DNA of 64,000 nt, from the NCBI GenBank assembly GCA_035463475.1, contig DATHTE010000079.1:99565-163564 (forward strand). The letters run 5' to 3'. The position numbers and the translations under genes were made by a program. Positions 41,930 through 50,157 of the stretch are shown in pieces. The stretch comes from JACPDI01 sp035463475 (GTDB lineage: Bacteria; Acidobacteriota; Vicinamibacteria; Vicinamibacterales; 2-12-FULL-66-21). The notes under the pieces are model-generated. The model worked only from the letters and a program-made list of their open reading frames with translations, did not search any database and was not told the origin of the DNA. Every line of letters begins with the position of its first letter. Position 1 is the first letter of the stretch.

Positions 41930-43183
41930 CTATCGTTCGGGGCCGCTGGAGGAACGGAGGGAACCGGATTCGATCCCATTTCCCCGCCGGCGCTTCTCGG
42001 CCGCGCTTCTCGCCGGGTAGTTCGCGAGTTCCGGCGCGACGCTCGCGTCTCCTTCGTCCCGCGCGACGGCCAGGTTGAGGAGCCGCCGCGTCTCCTTCTG
42101 CCGGAACATCGGATCGCCCAGTATCTCGTAGTGCATGTTGCGGCGCTTGGGCGTAAACCCGGCGTTCTCGATGTTGCGGACGATCTCGACCTCGTCCATG
42201 CAGTACGCCGCGCCGGCGGCCCGGACGACGTTCTCCTCGATCATCACGCTGCCCATGTCGTTGGCGCCGTAGGCGAGGCTGAGTTGCCCGACCTTGCCCC
42301 CCTGCGTCACCCACGACGCCTGCAGGTTCGGGAAGTTGTCGAGGACGAGGCGCGCCGTCGCGAGCGTGCGCAGATACTCGAGGCCGGTCGCCTCCGAACC
42401 GCCCAGCTCCGTGTTATCGGGCTGGTAGCTCCACGCGATGAAGGCCGTGAACCCGCCTCCCTCGTCCTGCAGCGCCCGTAATCTCAGCATGTGTTCGATG
42501 CGTTCCGCCGGCGTTTCCACCGTCCCGTACATCATCGTGGCCGTCGTACGAAGACCCGCGCGATGCGCCTGGCGCATCACCTCGAGCCACTCAGCCGTCG
42601 TCGCCTTGCTGTGGCAGTTGAGCAGCTTCCGCACCCGATCGACGAGAATCTCGGCGCCGCCGCCGGGAATGCTGTCCAGACCCGCGTCGATCAGACGGCG
42701 AATGACGCCGTCAATCGGCAGGCGCGAGATCCGCGAGAGATGCACTACTTCGGGCGGCGAGAGCGCGTGCAACCGGAATGCGGGATATCGAGTCTTCACC
42801 GCGCGGAACAGATCCTCGTACCACTCGAGCGGCAGGTCCGGGTTGTGCCCTCCCTGCAAGAGGAGCTGCCCGCCGCCGATCTCGATGGTCTCGTCGATCT
42901 TCCGGAAGATCTCCTCGAACCCGAGCACGTAGCCCTCGGCCGATCCGACAGGCCGGTAAAACGCGCAGAAGTTGCACCGGGCGACGCAGACGTTCGTGTA
43001 GTTGACGTTCCGATCGATGATGTACGTGACGATCCGATCGGAGTGCTTTCGCGCGCGGACGGCGTCGGCCAGCTCGCCGAGCAAGGGCAGTGGCGCGCGC
43101 GCGTACAGGTCGAGCGCCTCGTCCGCTGTCAGACGGTCACCCGCGCGGACCTTCGCCGCTGCGTGCTCGAGAGTCGCGTTCAT
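41930..43183 (-). CDS. mqnC: Cyclic dehypoxanthinyl futalosine synthase
   Basis: Radical SAM enzyme of the futalosine menaquinone route, 417 residues. The cluster motif CxxxCxxC is intact (C66, C70, C73 in NYTNVCVARCNFCAF). Other marks: LLQGGHNPDLPLEWYEDLF, DSIPGGGAEILVDRVR, TATMMYGTVETPAERIEH and SYQPDNTELGG. The C-terminus is about 45 residues longer than usual and charged. ATGA overlap with mqnA. Confidence 0.93.
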   Translation of the reverse strand: MNATLEHAAAKVRAGDRLTADEALDLYARAPLPLLGELADAVRARKHSDRIVTYIIDRNVNYTNVCVARCNFCAFYRPVGSAEGYVLGFEEIFRKIDETIEIGGGQLLLQGGHNPDLPLEWYEDLFRAVKTRYPAFRLHALSPPEVVHLSRISRLPIDGVIRRLIDAGLDSIPGGGAEILVDRVRKLLNCHSKATTAEWLEVMRQAHRAGLRTTATMMYGTVETPAERIEHMLRLRALQDEGGGFTAFIAWSYQPDNTELGGSEATGLEYLRTLATARLVLDNFPNLQASWVTQGGKVGQLSLAYGANDMGSVMIEENVVRAAGAAYCMDEVEIVRNIENAGFTPKRRNMHYEILGDPMFRQKETRRLLNLAVARDEGDASVAPELANYPARSAAEKRRRGNGIESGSLRSSSGPER

Positions 43184-43971
43184 GCGTCGTAGAAGGCGGG
43201 CGCAACCGCCGGCGCGAGGCCGAGCGCCGCAGCCTCGCGGTAGTACCGGGCGATCGCGGCGCGTTCGGGCTCGCCGAGCCCGTAGCGCATATTATCCTTC
43301 AGGTACCGCGCGCCCACCGATGCGCGCGCCGCATCGCCGCCGCTGTAGGCCGTCGCTATCTCGTCCGGGCGATCGACTCCTTCGTCTCGCGCGCGCTGCA
43401 GGCGCGCGACGAGGTCCCGGTCCGCCGCACACGCTCGTCCCGCCCAGAACGCCCAGACGAAGGGGAGCCCGGTCAAGGCCAGCCATTCGGCGCCGAGATC
43501 GATCTTCTGCACCCCGAGGGCGGCATGGTCGAGAAACAGCGCCGGATCTCCGATGATGAGCGCCGCGTCGCAGGCGGCGAGCATCTCATGCGGCGAGGGC
43601 GGCATCGGACGGAATTCCGGCGCGATGCAGAACCGGCGGGCGCAGAGGACCTGCAGCAGCGCGACAGACGTGCGCGAGCTCGTGTCGGCAGCGACGGTGC
43701 GGACGCGCTCCACCGGAACGGGAGAAAAGAGCGCGACCGACGCGACCTCGCCGCACGACGAGATCGACAGCCCGGGGACGATGCGATAGTCCGCCGCGCG
43801 CGCGTATTCGATCGACGGGATCATGCCGAGATCTATCTCTCCCAGCGCGAGGAGAGATGCGCACCGGGACGGCGCGTCGAAACGCAGTGAGAACCGGGCA
43901 TCGCGTTCGAGCCCGTACACGAGCGGGCGCACGTTCAGATAATGCACAGCGCCGAGCCGGGTTGGCGTCAT
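43180..43971 (-). CDS. mqnA: Chorismate dehydratase
   Basis: First committed step of the futalosine pathway (chorismate to 3-enolpyruvylbenzoate), 263 residues with a periplasmic-binding-protein-like fold. Shows LGAVHYLNVRPLVYGLE, LGEIDLGMIPSIEYA, ADTSSRTSVALLQVL and LIIGDPAL. It overlaps both neighbours by ATGA (start with the mqnE-like stop, stop with the mqnC start). Confidence 0.92.
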   Translation of the reverse strand: MTPTRLGAVHYLNVRPLVYGLERDARFSLRFDAPSRCASLLALGEIDLGMIPSIEYARAADYRIVPGLSISSCGEVASVALFSPVPVERVRTVAADTSSRTSVALLQVLCARRFCIAPEFRPMPPSPHEMLAACDAALIIGDPALFLDHAALGVQKIDLGAEWLALTGLPFVWAFWAGRACAADRDLVARLQRARDEGVDRPDEIATAYSGGDAARASVGARYLKDNMRYGLGEPERAAIARYYREAAALGLAPAVAPAFYDA

Positions 43972-44831
43972 CCGGAGATCGGCTCGAAGCGCGCGTCGCG
44001 CTGAATGGGTGTCCGGGCCGCCGCGCGGATGTTGCGCCGGACTTCCTCGACCGTCGCGCGCCGCGGCCCCAGCAGGTTCGCGGCTGGCCCGTCCGGCGGC
44101 ACGCCGTCCAGATCGTCGGCGCCGAACGTGAGCGCAACCTGCGCCAGCTTCGGGCCGTAGAGGGCCCAGTCAATCGAGATGGACCGCACCTGCGGCAGGT
44201 AGAGCCGCGACACCGCCACGAGCTTCACATCGTCATACCCGGTCGTCGGCGCGGCAGGATCGACGACGCGCGGAAGCGGAGCGAACGAGCGCAGCGCGCC
44301 GAGCGCCCTCACCGCGTCGAGAAGGTCCAGGGGCGGCAGCGGATCGTAGGACTGCACGGTCCACCGGGCGACGCCGAGCCCCGCAGCGCGCACATCCTCG
44401 ATTGGCGCGCGCCCCGGGAGCCGATCCACCGCCGCGTCGGCCACGAGCGACGCGCCCGCGTCGCGCAACCGGCGCGCGAATGTTCCGGAGATTTCGTGCA
44501 GCGCGCAGGCGCTGACCGGGACCCGTCCGGCAGTTGCGGAGACCTCGCGGATCCGGTCGAGCGCCGCGGAGTCCGCCTGCAACCCGAGGATGCGCGCCTC
44601 GCCCGCGTCGGGCGGCATGGCGGGAATCGGCCCCTCCGGCGGTACGTCCACCACTCGCACGAAGGTGACGCCGTCGCCGCCGATCCGACGTCGGACCTCG
44701 TCGGCGAGCACGCCGACGGCTATCAGGCTGCGCGTGGCCAGCAGCCGCTCGGCGTCGTCACGCGTGAGGGGCTCGCCAGAGGCGACCTTCGCCGAAACGT
44801 CCTCGAGGCCTTCGGTCAAGTCGGATTCCAT
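43968..44831 (-). CDS. MqnE-like protein without radical-SAM cysteines
   Basis: 287 residues. The C-terminal part reads like aminofutalosine synthase: TGYDDVKLVAVSRLYLP, WALYGPKLAQVALTFGADDL, and the end ARTPIQRDARF where MqnE has a P-V-E-R-D type tail. The N-terminus (VASGEPLTRDDAERLLATRS) also aligns. But the stretch that should hold CxxxCxxC is replaced by TFVRVVDVPPEGPIPAMPPD, and only one cysteine exists in the protein. It is about 80-100 residues shorter than MqnE. So it should not bind the 4Fe-4S cluster. I start it at the ATG at 44831, inside the ubiD end; the frame is open further up. Pseudoenzyme, partner protein, or a decayed gene are possible; the intact frame and ATGA coupling to mqnA argue against decay. 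Confidence 0.75.
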   Translation of the reverse strand: MESDLTEGLEDVSAKVASGEPLTRDDAERLLATRSLIAVGVLADEVRRRIGGDGVTFVRVVDVPPEGPIPAMPPDAGEARILGLQADSAALDRIREVSATAGRVPVSACALHEISGTFARRLRDAGASLVADAAVDRLPGRAPIEDVRAAGLGVARWTVQSYDPLPPLDLLDAVRALGALRSFAPLPRVVDPAAPTTGYDDVKLVAVSRLYLPQVRSISIDWALYGPKLAQVALTFGADDLDGVPPDGPAANLLGPRRATVEEVRRNIRAAARTPIQRDARFEPISG

Positions 44832-46273
44832 CCCTGTGAGATCTTCGACCAGAGTTCCGCCGCGCGGCGGCCGGCCGCTTCGCTGGTGCGAACGCGCCTG
44901 GGCCATTCGCGCGAGAACCCTTCGGACGCCCACTTGCGCGTGGCGTCGATGCCCATCTTCCCGCCATAGGCGGGCAGATCCGACGCGTTCTCCAAGTCGT
45001 CCATCGGCCCCGTGGTGAACTGGATGTCGCGTCCCGGGTCAACGTGCGTGCCGGTGATCCAGGCGACCTCACGCTCGTCCTGGACGTTCACGTCCCGGTC
45101 CACCACGATGACGCACTTGGAGAACATCAACTGCCCGAGCCCCCAGACGGCGCTCATGATCTTTCGCGCGTGCCCGGGATAACGTTTATCGATCGAGATG
45201 ATCACGATGTTGTGGAAGATGCCCGCCGCCGGAAAGTGCATGTCCACGATCTCCGGCAGCGTCTTCCTGATCAGCGGCAGGAAGATGCGCTCGCTCGCCT
45301 TCCCGAGGTAGTAGTCCTCCATCGGCGGCACGCCAACGACCGTCGTCAGGTACGTGGGTTTCCGCCGGCGTGTCACGCACGTGAGATGAAACACGGGGAA
45401 CTCGTCGGCCAGCGAGTAGAACCCGGTGTGGTCGCCAAACGGGCCCTCGATTCGCCGCTCCCCGGGCTCGACGTATCCCTCGAGGACGATGTGGGCGCTG
45501 GCCGGCACCTCGAGATCGCAGGTGACGCACTTCACCAGGTCCACGCGCGCGCGACGGAGAAATCCCGCCAGCATGAGCTCGTCGAGCCCTTCCGGCATGG
45601 GCGCGGTCGCCGCGTATGCGAGCACTGGGTCGGGGCTGAGGGCGACAACCACCTCAAGCCGGCGACCGATCCGCTCGGCGACCCGGTAGTGCTGGGCGCC
45701 CCCCTTGTGGCGCTGCCAGTGCATGCCGGTCGTGCGGCCGTCGAACACCTGCATGCGGTACGTGCCGATGTTGCGCGTGCCCGTTTCCGGGTCCTTCGTG
45801 ATCACCAGCGGGAACGTGATGTAGCGGCCGCCGTCCTCGGGCCAGCATTTCAGGATCGGCAGGTCGTCGAGCGATCCGTTCTCGAGCACCAGTTCCTGGC
45901 AGGGGGCATCCTTGACCGTCCGCGGCACGAGGTCCTTCAGCCGCGCGACGCTGGGAAGCATCTTGACCGCATCCACCAGCCCCGCCGGGATCTTCGGCGT
46001 CGCGAGCTCGTCGATCTCGGTAGCCAGATCGTCGAGGCTCTCGACGCCGAGCGCGAGGCACATCCGGCTCAGCGAGCCGAACAGGTTCACCGCGACGGGG
46101 ATGTCGAATCCGGTCGGGCGTTCGAAGAGAAGCGCAGGCCCGCCGCCGGGAGACTTGGAGACGCGGTCAGCGACCGCGCAGATCTCGAGGTCGGGCGATA
46201 CCGCCTCCTCGATGCGCGCGAGCTCGCGCCGCTTGTCGAGTTCCGCAATGAAATCGTCGATGTCGTTGAACAC
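44816..46273 (-). CDS. ubiD: UbiD-family decarboxylase (menaquinone)
   Basis: 485 residues; prenyl-FMN-dependent decarboxylase. Marks: GTRNIGTYRMQVFDGRTTGM, the Glu/Asp pair in ERRIEGPFGDHTGFYSLAD and TYLTTVVGVPPMEDYYLGKA. First gene of the menaquinone operon and partner of ubiX. Here it most likely decarboxylates the prenylated 1,4-dihydroxy-6-naphthoate (MqnL role). Its end overlaps the mqnE-like start by 16 bases. Confidence 0.93.
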   Translation of the reverse strand: MFNDIDDFIAELDKRRELARIEEAVSPDLEICAVADRVSKSPGGGPALLFERPTGFDIPVAVNLFGSLSRMCLALGVESLDDLATEIDELATPKIPAGLVDAVKMLPSVARLKDLVPRTVKDAPCQELVLENGSLDDLPILKCWPEDGGRYITFPLVITKDPETGTRNIGTYRMQVFDGRTTGMHWQRHKGGAQHYRVAERIGRRLEVVVALSPDPVLAYAATAPMPEGLDELMLAGFLRRARVDLVKCVTCDLEVPASAHIVLEGYVEPGERRIEGPFGDHTGFYSLADEFPVFHLTCVTRRRKPTYLTTVVGVPPMEDYYLGKASERIFLPLIRKTLPEIVDMHFPAAGIFHNIVIISIDKRYPGHARKIMSAVWGLGQLMFSKCVIVVDRDVNVQDEREVAWITGTHVDPGRDIQFTTGPMDDLENASDLPAYGGKMGIDATRKWASEGFSREWPRRVRTSEAAGRRAAELWSKISQGWNPT

Positions 46274-46297
46274 GCGGGCCTCTTGCAGTTCCCTTGT

Positions 46298-47223
46298 TCA
46301 GGCTCTCTCGATCTCCCCGGCGATCTGTTCGGCGAGCACCACCGCGCGCCGTCCGTCCTCGCCGGTCACCATCGGCGGCCGCTTGTCGCGGGCGGCCGCC
46401 ACGAAGTCGGCGAGCTCCAGCGCGAGCGGCTCGTCCTGTGGCACCGAAAGCTTGCCCCCTTCGATTGCCGGACGCTCGGCGCCACGCCGCGCGAGGCGGT
46501 ACGCCTCGACCTCCTTCGCCGCGTAATCGATCGAGATGTACGCGTCCGGCTGGAAGAAGCGGATCTTCCGCACCCGGTCGCGGCTGATCCGGCTCGCCGT
46601 GATGTTCGCGATGCACCCGGACTCGAACCGCAGGCGGGCGTTCGCGATGTCCACGCGGGGCGTGAGCACCGGCACGCCGACCGCCTCCACTGACGCCACC
46701 GGAGACTTCACGAGGGCCGCGACGATGTCGAGGTCGTGGATCATCAGATCGAACACGACGTCGATGTCGAGGCTGCGCTCCGGAAATACCCCCAGCCGGT
46801 GCACCTCCACGAATCTGGGCGTCGTGACGAGCGGCAGGGCGGCCTGCACGGCCGGGTTGTAGCGTTCCGTGTGCCCCGCAGCCAGGATCGCGCCTCCCGA
46901 CGCCGCGGCCTCCAGCAGCGCGCCGGCCTCGCGCGCGGATCTCGCGATCGGCTTCTCTACCAGCGTCGCGATGCCGCGCTCCAGGAACGGGCGCGCGATC
47001 TCGAGGTGTCTTTCTGTCGGCACGGCAACGCACACCGCGTCCACGCCGTCGAGCACCTGCCGGAAATCGGTGAAGGGCCGCGTCCCGTGTTTCGCCGCGA
47101 TCTCCTGCGCGCGGGCCTCGTTGATGTCCACGACGCCGGCGAGCGTCGCGCCCGGCAGCGTCGCGAGGATGCGCGCGTGGTGCCGTCCGAGGTGCCCGAC
47201 GCCAATCACCGCCACGCGGACGC

Positions 47224-47227
<4 letters not shown>
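46298..47227 (-). CDS. Gfo/Idh/MocA-family oxidoreductase
   Basis: NAD(P)-dependent oxidoreductase of 309 residues. Rossmann start VAVIGVGHLGRHHARIL, EKP motif (VEKPIA) and AGHTERYNPAV. GTGA overlap with lpxI places it in the lipid A operon. GnnA, which oxidises UDP-GlcNAc at C3 to prepare amide-linked lipid A, belongs to this family and sits near lpxA in some bacteria, but no gnnB aminotransferase is seen here. Role is therefore open. Confidence 0.8.
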
Positions 47228-48068
<841 letters not shown>

Positions 48069-48069
<1 letters not shown>

Positions 48070-49310
48070 CAGTCGTCGACAACCATCTCATCGCGCCGCG
48101 TCGCGCGGCGCAGCACGACGCCGCGCTTCGAGGTGCGGATGAACTCCACGAGGTAGCGCACTTCGTCGCACTGCAGCGCCGGGTCGTGCTCGATCTCGGC
48201 CACCGCGCGGCTCATGTTCAGCTTCGACACCATCAGCAGGCGATACGCGCGTTTGAGCTTCGCCACCGTCTCCGGCGGGAACCCGCGGCGCACCAGGCCG
48301 ATCGTGTTCAGCCCGTAGAGTCGGGCGCGGTTGCCCACTGACTTCGCGAACGGCAGCGCGTCCTTCGTCACGATCGAGGCGCCGCCGATGAAGGCGTGCC
48401 GCGCGATGCGGCAGAACTGGTGCACGGCCGAAAACGCGGAAACGGTGGCGAAGTCGTCCACCTCCACGTGGCCGCCCAGCGTGGCGGCGTTGCCGAAGAT
48501 CGTGTTGCTCCCCACGTGGCAGTCGTGCGCGACGTGCACGTAGGCCATGAAGAAGTTGTGGTCGCCGATGGTGGTAATGCCGCCGCCGCCGTGCGTGCCG
48601 CGGTGGACCGTGACGAACTCGCGAAACACGTTGTGCATCCCGATGCGCACGCGCGTCTTCTCGCCGTGGAACTTCAGGTCCTGCGGCACGAGGCCGATCG
48701 AACACATCGGGAAGATCCTGCAGTCGTCACCGATTTCCGTCCAGCCGTCGATGACGGTCGAGGCCCCCACCGTGCAGCGGCGGCCGATCCGGACGTTCGG
48801 CCCGATGATGACGTACGGACCGACGACCGAGCCCTGCCCGATGCTCGCGCCCGGATGGACGATCGCCGTCGGATGCACCTCCGCGGGGTCCTCCGTGAGG
48901 GTCATCACCAGTTCCGCTTCGGCGACCACCTCCTCGTTCACGGACGCGAACGCCTGGGCGCGCGCGATCGCGCCGCGGCGACGGCCGACGGTCACCTCGA
49001 GGGTCAGCCGATCGCCGGGGACGACCTGGCGCCGGAACTTCGCGTTGTCCACGCCGCGCAGCCTCGCGCGCACCCCTGCGCCAGCCTCCATGAGCAGCAG
49101 CGTGGCGGCCTGCGCCAGGGTCTCGATCATGAGGACGCCCGGCATGAGCGGCGAGCCCGGAAAATGCCCCTGGAAGAAGTCCTCGTTGACGCTGACGTTC
49201 TTCACGGCGACGATGCGGCGCCCCGCCTCGTACTCGACGACGTCGTCCACGAGCAGCGACGGGTAGCGGTACTGCAGCCGGTTGAGGACTTCGGGGATGG
49301 ACGAAGACAC
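48069..49310 (-). CDS. FabZ-LpxA fusion: 3-hydroxyacyl-ACP dehydratase / UDP-GlcNAc acyltransferase
   Basis: One 413-residue chain with two enzymes. Residues about 5-138 are FabZ: catalytic H49 in FQGHFPGSPLMPGVL and E63 in IETLAQ. After a linker of about six residues, 144-413 are LpxA: hexapeptide repeats from VHPTAIVHPGASIG, GLVPQDLKF and catalytic H262 in VHVAHDCHVG. FabZ competes with LpxA for 3-hydroxyacyl-ACP, so fusion links fatty-acid and lipid A synthesis. The start is unsure: GTG at 49310 fits the FabZ start but lacks a good ribosome site. Confidence 0.9.
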
Positions 49311-49340
49311 AAAAGGAGACTGTATCAGATCAGCCTCACA

Positions 49341-49356
49341 GGGTTCAGGGTTCAGG
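49341..49356. repeat. TTCAGGG heptamer array, copy 5
   Basis: GGGTTCAGGGTTCAGG, two and a bit heptamers in the skp to fabZ-lpxA gap. Same unit as the arrays at 14234, 20605, 23250 and 24299 but in the opposite orientation. Confidence 0.7.
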
Positions 49357-49375
49357 CGCGGGCGTGTACGCAGCG

Positions 49376-49409
49376 AGAGGCCAAGGGCGGCTGACCATCC
49401 TTGGCCTCT
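49376..49409. other. Perfect 11-bp stem-loop between skp and the fabZ-lpxA fusion
   Basis: AGAGGCCAAGG (49376-49386) pairs perfectly with CCTTGGCCTCT (49399-49409) around a 12-base loop. There is no T-run on the minus strand, so it is not a classic terminator; it may attenuate or stabilise the bamA-skp message. Confidence 0.55.
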
Positions 49410-49449
49410 TCCCAATCGGGAACCTCCGGGGCCGAGGAACGCGACCGCG

Positions 49450-50094
49450 CTATTTCGCCGTCGCTCCCGTGTCCAGGCGCTTGATGACTTCCTGCGTCAG
49501 GTCGAGACCCGGATGCGCGTAGACGAAACCGGCGTCGCCGCCGCTGAAGATGTAGTGCAGCCCGCGCTCCTCCGCGATCTTGGTGATGACGGGGATCAGT
49601 TTCTGCCGGAACTCCTCCTGCAGATCGCGGGTGAGATCCTGCACCTCCGCCTGCGCGTTCTGCTGCGCGAACTGGATCTCCCGCTGCATGCGCTCGATAT
49701 CCTTCTCGAGCTGCCCTCGCGCGGCGTCGTTGAGCACCGTCCCGCCGGAGGACAGCTTCTGCTGCGCCGCCTGCAGCGCCTTGTTCTTCTCTTGCAACTC
49801 GGACTGCTTCTTCTTCTGCAGGTCGTCGATCTTCGTCGACGCCGACCTGCCGGCCGTGGAGTTCTGCGCGATCACGGGCAGGTTAATGAATGCGATCTTG
49901 GCGCCCTCAGGAAACGGCTGCGGCGGCTGCGGCTGCGCGGCGGGCTGCTGCGCGGCCGGGGGCTGCTGCGCCGGCGGCGCGGTCGGCTGCGCCGGCTTCG
50001 GCGCGGGCTGTTGCGCGGCCGCCTGGCCAAACACGGGGACAGCGCACAGCGTCAGCGCCAGCGCCGCGGGAACGACTAAGCCTCTCATACTCAC
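49450..50094 (-). CDS. skp: Periplasmic chaperone Skp/OmpH
   Basis: 214 residues, escorts outer-membrane proteins to BamA. Signal peptide to about 24, then an unusual 35-residue A/P/Q-rich linker, and the OmpH domain: KIAFINLPVI, long coiled coil (about 85-165) and HYIFSGGDAGFVYAHPGLDL. A GTG at 50094 is five bases after GAGGA; an ATG two codons later is possible. Follows bamA, the usual order. Confidence 0.9.
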   Translation of the reverse strand: MSMRGLVVPAALALTLCAVPVFGQAAAQQPAPKPAQPTAPPAQQPPAAQQPAAQPQPPQPFPEGAKIAFINLPVIAQNSTAGRSASTKIDDLQKKKQSELQEKNKALQAAQQKLSSGGTVLNDAARGQLEKDIERMQREIQFAQQNAQAEVQDLTRDLQEEFRQKLIPVITKIAEERGLHYIFSGGDAGFVYAHPGLDLTQEVIKRLDTGATAK

Positions 50095-50157
50095 TTTCGT
50101 CCTCTCCGAATAAGCGGCCGCCGTGACGGGGCGCGGCCGGCCTTTCCTGCACGTCCG

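Noticed and set aside
43968..44831. Sequencing-error explanation for the missing cysteines of the MqnE-like protein
   Set aside because: The frame is continuous, both flanks align in the same frame, and the lost part spans many residues, which a single-base error cannot cause.
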